Positions 34,505 to 45,050 of a stretch of 64,000 nucleotides of DNA are shown one piece after another. A program made the position numbers and the translations under genes. The first letter of the stretch is position 1. Each line of letters begins with the position of its first letter. The notes beneath the pieces were generated by a model. The model worked only from the letters and a program-made list of their open reading frames with translations. It did not search any database and had not been told where the DNA came from. This DNA comes from CAVQCJ01 sp963849365 (GTDB taxonomy: Bacteria; Actinomycetota; Actinomycetes; Prado026), in NCBI GenBank assembly GCA_963849365.1, contig CAWKHA010000004.1, positions 682,001 through 746,000 of the forward strand, written 5' to 3'.

Positions 34505-35753
34505 ACGCGGAAAGGGGCTTCATGACGCGGCCGCCCTTCATTACGAACGGGATGTCCTCGAGCAGGCGGACGTCGTCCAGCGGGTTCCCGGCGACCGCGA
34601 CCAGGTCGGCGTAGCGGCCCGGTGCGACCGTGCCCAGCTCGTCGTCCCAGCGCAGCAGCTCCGCCGCCGTGAGCGTCGCGGACCGGATCGCCTCCAGCGG
34701 CGTCTGACCCCAGCGCACCTGGTACGCGAGCTGGCGCCCGTTCCAGCCGTGCGGGTAGATGCCGCTGTCGGTGCCGAACGCGATCCGTACGCCGGCCTTG
34801 ACGCACTTCGCGAAGCCTTCGCGCTGGGCGAGGGTGGTCTCGTCGTTCTTGCGCAGGACGTCGGCGTCCCAGCCGTCGGCCGTGCCCCGCTCGGCGATGT
34901 AGTCGCCGCAGTACACGTCAGCCACCAGGTAGGTCCCGGCCTGCGCCATCATCTCGATGGCTTCGTCGTCCATCAGCGAGCCGTGCTCGATCGAACGGAC
35001 CCCCGCCCGGACCGCCCGCTTGATGCCCTCGGCGCCGTGCGCGTGGGCCGCGACGTCGGCGCCGTACAGTGCGGCCTCCTCGACCGCAGCCCGGATCTCG
35101 TCCGCGCTGAACTCCGGCGCCCCCGGTACGCCGCCCGCAGTCATGACCGCACCCGTCGCGATGACCTTCACCAGGTCCGCCCCACCGTGCAGCACCCGCC
35201 GCACGACCTTGCGCACCTCGTCGACCGAGTCGGCGACACCGGCGCGCAGGTCGCGCGGCACGACGACGTCCACGTCTTGGGCGAGGCCGGTGATGTCGCC
35301 GCCGCCACCGGAGCTGGTGATGTACGCCCCGGCCACGCGCATCCGCGGCCCGTCCACCCACCCGGCGTCGATCGCGTCCCGCAGCGCCACGTCGACGAAC
35401 GCGCGGAACGTGCCGACGTCGCGGACCGTGGTGAACCCGGCCAGCAGCGTGTCCCGCGCGTTGCGCACGCCGGACAGCGCCTCCTGCGCGGGACTGCGGG
35501 TCAGCAGCTCGGCGTAGCTGTGGCCGGAGTCGGGCTCGCCGACCAGGTGCGCATGGCAGTCGGTCAGCCCGGGCAGCAGCGTGTGGCCGGGCAGCTCCAG
35601 GACGGCCGGGCCCTCGGCCGGGGCGTCGACCACCGGGACGACGGCGACGACACGTTCGCCCTCGACCACCACCGCCCGGTCGGCCAGCAGATCGCCGGAG
35701 ACGACGTCCAGCAGCAGGCCGGGACGCAGGACGGTCCGTCGCGGTGTGGTCAC
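34503..35753 (-). CDS. Amidohydrolase family protein (imidazolonepropionase/prolidase-like)
   Basis: 416 residues. Metal-dependent TIM-barrel hydrolase: the HxH motif LLPGLTDCHAHLVGEPDSG lies at about residues 57-75, a metal-bridging Lys is likely in GGADLVKVIATGAV (about 195), then AHAHGAEGIKRAVRAGVRSIEHGSLMDDE (about 245) and FGTDSGIYPHGWNG (about 330). It belongs to the group containing Xaa-Pro dipeptidases and aryldialkylphosphatase-like enzymes; the substrate is not predictable. It lies 32 nt downstream of a class III aminotransferase gene and may be co-transcribed. Confidence 0.9.
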   Translation of the reverse strand: MTTPRRTVLRPGLLLDVVSGDLLADRAVVVEGERVVAVVPVVDAPAEGPAVLELPGHTLLPGLTDCHAHLVGEPDSGHSYAELLTRSPAQEALSGVRNARDTLLAGFTTVRDVGTFRAFVDVALRDAIDAGWVDGPRMRVAGAYITSSGGGGDITGLAQDVDVVVPRDLRAGVADSVDEVRKVVRRVLHGGADLVKVIATGAVMTAGGVPGAPEFSADEIRAAVEEAALYGADVAAHAHGAEGIKRAVRAGVRSIEHGSLMDDEAIEMMAQAGTYLVADVYCGDYIAERGTADGWDADVLRKNDETTLAQREGFAKCVKAGVRIAFGTDSGIYPHGWNGRQLAYQVRWGQTPLEAIRSATLTAAELLRWDDELGTVAPGRYADLVAVAGNPLDDVRLLEDIPFVMKGGRVMKPLSA

Positions 35754-35785
35754 GCCGCCACCGTAGCCGCAGACTGACTCGCGAG

Positions 35786-37135
35786 TCAGCCGGTGTAGTG
35801 CCTGTCGACGGTCGTGAAGACCTCGTCGAGCACGGCCAGGCCGTCCTTCACCTCGGTCTCAGACACGGTGCACGGTGGCACGACGTGCAGGCGGTTGTAG
35901 TTGGTGAATGTCAGCAGCCCGCGCTTGCGGCACTCGGCGCCGAGCTCGTTCATCGCCTCCGACGTCCCTCCGTACGGAGCGAGCATCGCCCGGGTGGCCC
36001 GGTCGCTGACCAGGTCGAGCGCCCAGAACACGCCCAGGCCGCGCACGTCGCCGATGACGGGGTGCCGCTCGGCGAGCTCGCGCAGCCCCGGCCCGAGGAC
36101 GGTCGCGCCGATCCGGGCGGCGTTCTCAACGATGCCCTCCTCGCGCATCGCGTCGATGGACGCGACGATCGAGGCGCAGGCCAGCGGGTGCCCGGAGTAC
36201 GTCAGGCCGCCGGGGAAGACCCGGTCGTCGAACGTCGCGGCCACCGGGTCGCTGATGACGACGCCGCCGACCGGGACGTACCCGGAGTTCGAGCCCTTGG
36301 CGAAGGCGATCAGGTCCGGGGCGACGCCCCAGTGGTCGATCGCGAACCACTTGCCGGTACGGCCGAACCCGGCCATCACCTCGTCGGCGATGTAGAGGAT
36401 CCCGTACCGGTCGCAGAGCTCGCGCAGGCCGGCGAGGTAGCCGGGCGGCGGGATGAGCACGCCCGCGGTCCCGACCACCGTCTCCAGCAGCACCGCGGCG
36501 ATCGTCGCCGGACCCTCGAACTGGATGACCTGCTCGAGGTGCTGCAGCGCCCGCTCGCACTCCTGCTCCTCGGTGGTCGCCCAGAACGACGAGCGGTACA
36601 GGTACGGCCCGAAGAAGTGCACGTGCCCGTCGGCGTACTCGTTCGGCCAGCGCCGCGGGTCGCCGGTGGCCGTGATGGCCGCGCCGGTGTTGCCGTGGTA
36701 CGAGCGGTACGCGCTGAGGATCTTGTCCCGCCCGGTGTGCAGGCGGGCCATGCGGATGGCGTTCTCGATCGCGTCCGCCCCGCCGTTGGTGAAGAAGACC
36801 TTGTTCATGCCGTCCGGGGCCAGGCCGGCGATCCGCCTGGCCGCCTCGCCGCGCGCCTCGTTCGCGTGCTGGGGGGCGATGGTCGCGAGCCTTGCGGCCT
36901 GCTCCTGGATCGCCGCGACCACCTTCGGGTGCTGGTGGCCGATGTTGGTGTTCACCAGCTGGCTGGAGAAGTCCAGGTACCGGTTGCCGTCGTAGTCCCA
37001 GACGTACGAGCCCTCGCCGCCGGCCAGCGGCAGCGGCTTGAGCGCCGCCTGCGCGGACCAGGAGTGGAAGACGTGGGCGCGGTCGAGCGCGTAGACCTCG
37101 GCGCCGCGGGCGGGGTCCGGAGTGGGAGCTGTCAT
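35786..37135 (-). CDS. Class III aminotransferase (omega-amino acid/beta-alanine type)
   Basis: 449 residues, PLP-dependent. SSQLVNTNIGHQHPKVVAAI, FTNGGADAIENAIRMAR, YRSYHGNTGAAI, and ILYIADEVMAGFGRTGKWFA (PLP-binding Asp) are present. The Schiff-base Lys is in FAKGSNSGYVPVGG, near residue 277. Such enzymes transaminate GABA, beta-alanine, taurine or polyamine-derived amines with pyruvate or 2-oxoglutarate; the specific donor is unknown. It precedes the amidohydrolase. Confidence 0.9.
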   Translation of the reverse strand: MTAPTPDPARGAEVYALDRAHVFHSWSAQAALKPLPLAGGEGSYVWDYDGNRYLDFSSQLVNTNIGHQHPKVVAAIQEQAARLATIAPQHANEARGEAARRIAGLAPDGMNKVFFTNGGADAIENAIRMARLHTGRDKILSAYRSYHGNTGAAITATGDPRRWPNEYADGHVHFFGPYLYRSSFWATTEEQECERALQHLEQVIQFEGPATIAAVLLETVVGTAGVLIPPPGYLAGLRELCDRYGILYIADEVMAGFGRTGKWFAIDHWGVAPDLIAFAKGSNSGYVPVGGVVISDPVAATFDDRVFPGGLTYSGHPLACASIVASIDAMREEGIVENAARIGATVLGPGLRELAERHPVIGDVRGLGVFWALDLVSDRATRAMLAPYGGTSEAMNELGAECRKRGLLTFTNYNRLHVVPPCTVSETEVKDGLAVLDEVFTTVDRHYTG

Positions 37136-37175
37136 GGCGGCAGGGTAGGTGCGCCCGGCCGGGGAGCGCGAGCCT

Positions 37176-37213
37176 CACCCTGTCAGCGCACGGGGGGCTG
37201 GACCGACAGGGTG
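37176..37213. terminator. Hairpin downstream of the acetyltransferase gene
   Basis: CACCCTGTC (37176-37184) and GACAGGGTG (37205-37213) form a 9-bp stem with a 20-nt loop, 18 nt beyond the acetyltransferase stop and 41 nt before the aminotransferase start. It probably terminates the purA-acetyltransferase transcript; no U-tract. Confidence 0.5.
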
Positions 37214-37230
37214 TCAGCGGCGACCGGTGG

Positions 37231-37835
37231 TCAGCCGCCCGGCGCGTCGCCGAGCGCCGCGAGCAGGCGGGTCCGGACCTGCGGCCACTCGGCCGACAGG
37301 ATCGAGTAGTAGACGCTGTCCCGCCACTGCCCGTACCGGTCCACCATGTGGTGACGGAGCACGCCCTCGCGGGTCGCGCCCAGCCGTGCGATCGCCGCCT
37401 GCGAGCGCTCGTTGCGGTGGTGCGTCTTCAGCGCCACGCGCTCGTACCCGAGATCGTCGAAGGCGTGCCCGAGCAGCAGCAGCTTGGCCTCGCTGTTCAC
37501 CGCCGTCCGCCAGACCCGGCGCGCGTGGAACGTCCAGCCGATCTCGATCCGACGGTCGCGCGGGGAGATGTCCAGGTACGAGGAGGAGCCGACGGCCCGT
37601 CCGCTCGCCTGCTCGACCGCCGCGAACGGGAACCGCTCGCCCCGGGCCCGCTCACCCAGGGCCCCCTCGATGAACGCGGCCATCCCGGCCTCGTCCCCCG
37701 GCGGGGCAACCAGCCAGCGCCAGACGTCCTCGTCGCCCCCCAGCTCGGCCGCCAGGTCCGCGGCGTGCTGCGGCCCCAGCGGCTCGATCCGGACGTGCCG
37801 CCCTGCCAGCACGACGTCACCGGGCGCCAGCGCAG

Positions 37836-37839
<4 letters not shown>
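37231..37839 (-). CDS. GNAT-family N-acetyltransferase (RimJ/RimL-like)
   Basis: 202 residues: MTALAPGDVVLAGRHVRIEPLGPQHAADL, SSYLDISPRDRRIEIGWTFHARRVWRTAVNSEAKLLLLGHAFDDLGYERVALKTHHRNERSQAAIARLGATREGVLRHHM. This is the pattern of the GNAT_RimJ-like subfamily (usual 190-210 aa). The substrate is unknown; relatives acetylate protein N-termini or small molecules. Its ATG overlaps the purA stop (ATGA), so it is translated from the purA message. Confidence 0.88.
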
Positions 37840-39119
<1,280 letters not shown>

Positions 39120-39129
39120 GGCGGTCCCC

Positions 39130-39546
39130 TCAGGTTCGGCCGAGCAAGTCGGCGGCGGCGGGCGAGCTGTCGCGCAGGAAGGTAGCGCACCGCTCGGCCT
39201 CGGCGGTCTCGCCGATGGTGGCCGCGGCCCGCCCGAGAGCGTGCAGCGAGCGCAGGAAGCCGCGGTTGGGCTCGTGCTCCCAGGGCACCGGACCGTGGCC
39301 CTTCCAGCCGCTGCGTCGCAGCTGGTCCAGGCCGCGGTGGTAGCCGACGCGGGCGTAGGCGTACGACTCGATGGTCGAGCCCCGCGCGTAGGCGTCGTCG
39401 GCGAGGGTGGCCCAGGCTAGCGAGTACTCCGGCTGCGCGGCGGCGACCTCGACAGCCGGGACCCCGCTCTCGAGCATCGCGCGCGGGCCGGGGTCGTCGG
39501 GCAGCAGCGTCGGCGGCGGCCCGGCCATCAGATCCTCGTGCGTCAT
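39130..39546 (-). CDS. DUF3151 family protein
   Basis: 138 residues from ATG (MTHEDLMAGPPPTLLPDDPGPRAMLESG); a second ATG three codons upstream is possible, and a GGGAGGGAGG run serves either. The conserved EYSLAWATLADDAYARGSTIESYAYARVGYHRGLDQLRRSGWKGHGPVPWEHEPNRGFLRSLHAL is characteristic of this actinobacterial family. TPR-like helices are probable; function is unknown. It is regularly found beside purA. It immediately precedes purA (10 nt), so it is probably the first gene of that operon. Confidence 0.88.
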   Translation of the reverse strand: MTHEDLMAGPPPTLLPDDPGPRAMLESGVPAVEVAAAQPEYSLAWATLADDAYARGSTIESYAYARVGYHRGLDQLRRSGWKGHGPVPWEHEPNRGFLRSLHALGRAAATIGETAEAERCATFLRDSSPAAADLLGRT

Positions 39547-39582
39547 ACCCCCCATCCTCCCTCCCGCGCCCCGCTCCCCACG

Positions 39583-39652
39583 ACTTTGCCGAGCCAATGG
39601 TCGCTGGAAGCCGGCCGGCCGGTTCTCCTGGCGACCACTCGCTCGGCAAAGT
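39583..39652. repeat. Palindromic element, family B copy 1
   Basis: Imperfect 22-nt inverted repeat: left arm 39583-39604 beginning ACTTTGCCGAGC, right arm 39631-39652 ending GCTCGGCAAAGT, with a GGCCGGCCGG core in the loop. A second copy lies at 40545-40613. The pair flanks a broken AbiEi-like gene, and the gene's reading frame loses family similarity exactly at the outer edge of this element. Confidence 0.75.
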
Positions 39653-40490
39653 GATGGCCGGGGAAGGCGCTCCTGCCTCAACTTCTCCTGGCGCAGTGCC
39701 TCCGCGTCGGTGTACTTGAGCAATCCATCGCTCTCACCGACGACGGCGTGGTCGGGCCAGAAGTCGTCGACGCGGCCGATCAGCCCTTGATCGTCGTAGA
39801 GCACGACCTGCGTGAGGGGTCGCGGCAGGCCGGCCTCGTACTGGCACACGTCAGCCAGGGACTCCAGCGGCGACTCGCTTCCGGGGTCTGCAACGCCCAG
39901 TGCGTGCCGAGCCGCGCAGATGCCCGGCCAGCGACGTTGCCGAGCAACGACGGCGCGAGTTCCTCCAGACTGCTGCCCGCTCGCAGCGCCGCGTCGAGGA
40001 CGACGACGCCGCCGCGCAGGGACGCCCCGCGAGCGACGTCGACCGCGGTCCGGGCGGAAGACGTCACGGGCAACCCACCGACCTCCCACACGCCCTCATC
40101 CGGGAGAACCGAGCGACGGGCTCGCAGGTCGGGCAGGCTTTCGCAGGTCGCGACCCGGCGACGAGGCATCGTGACGGCGACCCACCCCGGCGTACGCCCG
40201 TAGGTCGCCAGGCCCAACAGCAACGCCGCGGAGTGGTGGCTCGCGACAGCACCGGGTCCCACCGCCGCCAGTGCGGCTGCCACTGCGCTGAGCGCGGGTG
40301 TCTCGGCGTAGGCGACGGGGGCTGTGCACGCGGTGGAGTCGGCGAACACACCGCGCCGGAGCCTGCGCCACTCGCCGGTGGCGAGCCGGTGCCTGAGCGC
40401 CGAGCGGGAGATGCCGCAGGCCTGGGCGTCGGCCGTGGTGAACACGCCGCCTTGGGCGTCGGCCAGCCGTAGCAGATCGTCGATGGACAT
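39653..40490 (-). pseudogene. AbiEi-type antitoxin-domain/DUF559-like protein gene, frameshifted and 3'-truncated
   Basis: From ATG at 40490, frame one reads MSIDDLLRLADAQGGVFTTADAQACGISRSALRHRLATGEWRRLRRGVFAD, the AbiEi-type winged helix, and continues well to GNVAGRASAR. After that the family sequence continues in another frame: ARHALGVADPGSESPLESLADVCQYEAGLPRPLTQVVLYDDQGLIGRVDDFWPDHAVVGESDGLLKYTDAEALRQEKLRQERL. One missing base near the GCGCGG run at 39912-39917 would restore one frame. Intact relatives continue some 20-30 residues after EKLRQER; here the sequence runs into the palindrome. It is therefore probably nonfunctional. No AbiEii partner is present. Confidence 0.78.
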
Positions 40491-40544
40491 CGGTGGAGCC
40501 TGCACCGAAGTGGCTGCCAGGGTCGCCGCCCGTCCACAAGATGT

Positions 40545-40613
40545 CACTTTGCCGAGCGAACGGTCGCTGGGACCCGAGTCAGGGGCCCTTCCAACGGCCA
40601 CTCGCTCGGCAGA
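40545..40613. repeat. Palindromic element, family B copy 2
   Basis: Left arm from 40545 (CACTTTGCCGAGCGAACGGT) and right arm 40596-40613 (GGCCACTCGCTCGGCAGA), paired with a few mismatches. It shares CTTTGCCGAGC and the GGTCGCTGG segment with copy 1 at 39583. It lies between the fba stop (40624) and the start of the broken AbiEi-like gene. Confidence 0.7.
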
Positions 40614-40623
40614 GGGGTGGGGG

Positions 40624-41655
<1,032 letters not shown>

Positions 41656-41769
41656 GGCCGGTGGCTCCTCGACTGGTACGTACGGGGCGGGCCCATCCTC
41701 GCATCGGCCGGCCGGAGCCCGGCAAGGGACCGAGGTCCTGGCCGCCCGGCCGCCTGGCCACCCGGCCGC

Positions 41770-42432
41770 TCAGACCTCCGGGTCGCCTGGCCGTTGCGAG
41801 AACGCGTGCCGGCGCACCCAGGCGTGCATCGCGACGGCCGCGGCCGCACCGGCGTTGACCGAGCGGGTCGACCCGTACTGCGCCACCGAGAGCACCTCCA
41901 GGCAGGCCGAGCGCGCCGCCGCCGACAGCCCCGGCCCTTCCTGCCCGAACAGCAGCACGCAGCGCAGGGGCAGGTCGTAGGTCTCCAGCGGCACCGAGCC
42001 CGGCAGGTTGTCGACCCCCAGCAGCGGCACCTCGGCACCGGCCGCCCACTCGGCCAGGCCGGCCACGTCCGGGTGGTGCGTCACGTGCACGTACCGGTCG
42101 GTCACCATGGCGCCGCGCCGGTTCCAGCGCCGGCGCCCGACCACGTGCACCCCGGCGGCGTTGAAGGCGTTGGCGGTGCGTACGACCGACCCGATGTTGA
42201 AGTCGTGCGCCCAGTTCTCCACCGCGACGTGGAACGGGTGCCGCCGGGTGTCCAGGTCCGCGACGATCGCCTCGACGGTCCAGTACCGGTAGCGGTCGAC
42301 CACGTTGCGCCGGTCGCCGCCGGCCAGCAGCACCGGGTCGTACCGCGCGTCGGCCGGCCAGGGCCCGGCCCACGGACCCACGCCCACCCCGGCCGGGTCC
42401 GGGACGGACTCGCGTTCCTCGTCGCCCGCCAT
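41770..42432 (-). CDS. SpoU/TrmH-family RNA 2'-O-methyltransferase
   Basis: 220 residues from ATG (MAGDEERESVPD). SPOUT knot motifs: FHVAVENWAHDFNIGSVVRTANAFNAAGVHVVGRRRWNRRGA (motif 1), CVLLFGQEGPGLSAAARSACLEVLSVAQYGSTRSVNAGAAAAVAMHAW (motifs 2 and 3). Members methylate ribose 2'-OH in tRNA or rRNA using S-adenosylmethionine. The exact RNA target is not evident; it is placed beside fba and pyrE as in other actinobacteria. Confidence 0.9.
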   Translation of the reverse strand: MAGDEERESVPDPAGVGVGPWAGPWPADARYDPVLLAGGDRRNVVDRYRYWTVEAIVADLDTRRHPFHVAVENWAHDFNIGSVVRTANAFNAAGVHVVGRRRWNRRGAMVTDRYVHVTHHPDVAGLAEWAAGAEVPLLGVDNLPGSVPLETYDLPLRCVLLFGQEGPGLSAAARSACLEVLSVAQYGSTRSVNAGAAAAVAMHAWVRRHAFSQRPGDPEV

Positions 42433-42480
42433 CGCGGACAGTGTGCCGGAGCCGGAGCGCACCCCCCGTACCCTGGCACG

Positions 42481-43143
42481 ATGCCCGCGACCGCCCTGAC
42501 GTACCCGGACGTGCTCGTCGGGGTCAGCCTGCTCGACCCGGACCGGCTGCTGAGGAGCGTGGGGCTGATCGGGCTCCTCGCGATCGTCTTCGCCGAGTGC
42601 GGGCTGCTGGTGGGCTTCTTCCTGCCGGGCGACACGCTCCTCTTCGCCGCCGGCGTGCTCGTAGCGAACGACAGCCCGGTGCTGCCGTCCTCGCTCCCGC
42701 TGGTCTGCCTGCTGGTCTCGGTGGCCGCGATCGCCGGCAACCTCGTCGGCTACTGGATCGGGCGGACGGCCGGCCCGAGCGTCTTCAGGCGGCCGGGGTC
42801 GCGACTGTTCAAGCCCGAGTACGTCGAGCGGACGAACGACTTCTTCCACCGGTTCGGCGCGTGGGCGATCGTGCTGGCGCGCTTCGTCCCGGTGGTGCGC
42901 ACGTTCATCACGGTGATGGCGGGCGTCGGCCGGATGCGCTGGGGCCGGTACGTCGCGTACTCGGTGGTCGGCGGCACGCTGTGGGGCGTCGGCGTGGTCC
43001 TGCTCGGCTTCTGGCTCGGCCAGGTCGCGTTCATCGCGGACCACGTCGAGCTGATCCTGATCGCCGGCGTGGCCGTCTCGGTCGTGCCGGTGACCGTCGG
43101 CCTGCTGCGCCGCCGCCCGCGGGACGAGCAGGCTAGAAGCTGA
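42481..43143 (+). CDS. DedA family membrane protein
   Basis: 220 residues. DedA/SNARE-associated (VTT-like) domain: FAECGLLVGFFLPGDTLLFAAGVLV, NLVGYWIGRTAGPSVF, and FHRFGAWAIVLARFVPVVRTFITVMAGVGRMRWGRYVAYSVVGGTLWGVGVVLLGFWLG with the conserved Arg-Pro region. The family includes lipid scramblase/flippases for undecaprenyl phosphate or phosphatidylethanolamine. A TACCCT box at 42469-42474, 6 nt before the ATG, indicates leaderless transcription. The last 11 nt overlap the convergent lemA 3' end. Confidence 0.92.
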   Translation: MPATALTYPDVLVGVSLLDPDRLLRSVGLIGLLAIVFAECGLLVGFFLPGDTLLFAAGVLVANDSPVLPSSLPLVCLLVSVAAIAGNLVGYWIGRTAGPSVFRRPGSRLFKPEYVERTNDFFHRFGAWAIVLARFVPVVRTFITVMAGVGRMRWGRYVAYSVVGGTLWGVGVVLLGFWLGQVAFIADHVELILIAGVAVSVVPVTVGLLRRRPRDEQARS

Positions 43144-43693
43144 CCTGCGGGTTGGCCCGGACCTGCGGGTCCTCCGCCTCGAAGTACTCGGCGATCTTGA
43201 AGCCGAAGAGCCCGGCGATGATCGACGACGGGAACGACTGCACCCGGGTGTTGAGGGCGCGCACGTTGCCGTTGTAGAAGCGTCGACCGGCCGCGACCCG
43301 GTCCTCGGTCTCGGACAGCTGCCGCTGCAGCTCGAGGAAGTTGGTGCTGGCCTTCAGGTCCGGGTAGGACTCGGCGACCGCGAACAGCTGGCGCAACGCG
43401 GCGGTCAGCACGTTCTCCTGCTGGGCCTGCTCGGCCGGACCGCTGCCGGGGGCCGAGGCCGCCGCCCTGGCCGCTGTCACCGCCTCGAGGGTCTGCCGCT
43501 CGTGGGCCGCGTAGCCCTTCACTGTCTCGACGAGGTTCGGGATCAGGTCGTGCCGCCGGGTCAACTCGACGTCGATCTGCCGCCAGGACTCCTGGACCAG
43601 GTTCCGCTGCCGCACGAAGCGGTTGTACGAGAGCACGCCCCCGAGCAGGACCAGGACGACGACGCCGAGGATGACCCACATGACCGCGTTCAC
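43133..43693 (-). CDS. LemA family protein
   Basis: 186 residues from a GTG with GGAAGG 9 nt upstream. An N-terminal membrane helix (WVILGVVVLVLLGGVLSYNRFV) is followed by the LemA coiled domain: RNLVQESWRQIDVELTRRHDLIPNLVETVKGYAAHE, YPDLKASTNFLELQRQLSETEDRVAAGRRFYNGNVRALNTRVQSFPSSIIAGLFGF. The family is structural or stress-related with the bulk facing outside; precise role unknown. The start overlaps the DUF3137-like stop (GTGA), indicating a two-gene unit. Confidence 0.92.
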   Translation of the reverse strand: MNAVMWVILGVVVLVLLGGVLSYNRFVRQRNLVQESWRQIDVELTRRHDLIPNLVETVKGYAAHERQTLEAVTAARAAASAPGSGPAEQAQQENVLTAALRQLFAVAESYPDLKASTNFLELQRQLSETEDRVAAGRRFYNGNVRALNTRVQSFPSSIIAGLFGFKIAEYFEAEDPQVRANPQVSF

Positions 43694-44424
43694 GCGCTGC
43701 TGCCTTCCGCTGGGGGAGCGGGCACGGCCGGCGGAGCCGGGTCGTACCCGTTGTCGTGCCAGACGAACGACGGGATGCCGTCCACCACATGATGCAGCGT
43801 GGACAGCCGGGCGAGAACGTCCACGGCGCTCATGGTGCCGCCGGCCCAGGATACGAGGTCGGACATCTCGATCCGCCACGCCGTCGGCGGGCACGCCAGC
43901 AGGGCCTGCATGGTCCTCGGGGTGAGCACGTCGGAGGCGAACTTGGGCTGCCGGGCGTGCACGGTGAAGCGCCGGTTGAAGTCCTCGGACTCCAGGTCGA
44001 TGTCGCTCCCCAGCCCCACCGCCGAGACCGCCCGCTGCAGGAACCCCTCCGGGGTCACCTGCAGGGTGGGGAGGACGGTCGGGAGCGCCAGCGCGACGAT
44101 GTCGAAGCGGTGCGTGGTGCGCGAGGTGTTGCCGCGGCTGTCGGTGCTCTCGGTGTCGTACTGGTAGTCGAAGGCCACGAACGGGACGCCGCGGTCGGTG
44201 CCGCGGACGACGTTGCGGGCCCGGCGGCGGTCGCCCTCGCCGAACGGCGTCCCGCTCCAGCGGACCGCGAAGGAGTCGTCCTCGGGGGTGTACTGCCAGC
44301 CCTTCGCGGCGCAGAACTGCTGGAGCGCCTGCCGGCGCTTCGCGTCCTGCAGGTAGTTCCACACGAAGAACGCCACGGCCCCGGCCGCGAGCAGCACGAA
44401 GACGAACGGCGCCAGCCCCTGCAT
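43690..44424 (-). CDS. DUF3137-like membrane-anchored protein
   Basis: 244 residues. An N-terminal helix (FVFVLLAAGAVAFFVWNYL) precedes a globular domain with FCAAKGWQYTPEDDSFAVRW, VPFVAFDYQYDTESTDSRGNTSRTTHRFDIVALALP and FNRRFTVHARQPKFASDVLTPRTMQALLACPP. These match the DUF3137 pattern (galanin-like) of proteins often next to LemA. It is coupled to lemA downstream by a 4-nt overlap; function is unknown. Confidence 0.7.
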   Translation of the reverse strand: MQGLAPFVFVLLAAGAVAFFVWNYLQDAKRRQALQQFCAAKGWQYTPEDDSFAVRWSGTPFGEGDRRRARNVVRGTDRGVPFVAFDYQYDTESTDSRGNTSRTTHRFDIVALALPTVLPTLQVTPEGFLQRAVSAVGLGSDIDLESEDFNRRFTVHARQPKFASDVLTPRTMQALLACPPTAWRIEMSDLVSWAGGTMSAVDVLARLSTLHHVVDGIPSFVWHDNGYDPAPPAVPAPPAEGSSA

Positions 44425-44472
44425 GGCTAGATCTTCGGACGGCCGGGGCCAGGACTCAACGTCAGCGCGCCG

Positions 44473-45021
44473 TCAGGACAGCCCGAGGTCGGCGAGGGTG
44501 AACACGCTGCGGTACGGCAGCCCGGCCCCGGCCACCGCGGGAGCCGCGCCACGCTCGACGACCACGGCCACGCCGACGACCTCGGCGCCGGCCTCGCGCA
44601 GCGCCTCGACGGCGGTGAGCACCGACCCGCCGGTCGTCGAGGTGTCCTCGACCGCGAGGACCCGGCGCCCGCCGACGTCCGGACCCTCGATCCGCCGCTG
44701 CAGGCCGTGCGCCTTGCCCTCCTTGCGCACGACGAAGGCATCCAGGAACCGGCCCTGGGCCGCGGCCGCGTGCAGCATGGCCGTGGCGACCGGGTCGGCT
44801 CCCAGCGTGAGCCCGCCCACCGCCTCGTACTCGAGGTCGGCCGTTGCCGCGAGCATCGCCCGACCCACGAGCGGGGCCGCCACGGCGTCCAGGGTGACCC
44901 GGCGCAGGTCCACGTAGTAGTCGGCCTGGCGGCCCGAGGACAGCACCACCCGTCCGTGCACCACGGCCTTGGAGGTGATCTGCTCGAGCAGGGCGGCGCG
45001 GTCGGCGGCGGCGTCGGTCAT
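44473..45021 (-). CDS. pyrE: Orotate phosphoribosyltransferase
   Basis: 182 residues. SSGRQADYYVDLRRVTLDAVAAPLVGRAM, GLTLGADPVATAMLHAAA, FVVRKEGKAHGLQRRIEGPDVGGRRVLAVEDTSTTGGSVLTAVEALREAGAEVVGV with the PRPP-binding EDTSTTGGS. It converts orotate and PRPP to OMP in pyrimidine synthesis. Full family length. It is divergent from the alpha/beta hydrolase (29 bp between start codons), so the two promoters must overlap or the messages are nearly leaderless. Confidence 0.95.
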   Translation of the reverse strand: MTDAAADRAALLEQITSKAVVHGRVVLSSGRQADYYVDLRRVTLDAVAAPLVGRAMLAATADLEYEAVGGLTLGADPVATAMLHAAAAQGRFLDAFVVRKEGKAHGLQRRIEGPDVGGRRVLAVEDTSTTGGSVLTAVEALREAGAEVVGVAVVVERGAAPAVAGAGLPYRSVFTLADLGLS

Positions 45022-45050
45022 GGCCCGCGAGCCTAGGGCAGGCTGAACGG

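Noticed and set aside
39583..40613. Insertion sequence with family B palindromes as terminal repeats
   Set aside because: No transposase frame or target-site duplication was recognised; the pair is kept as palindromic elements with a possible cassette.
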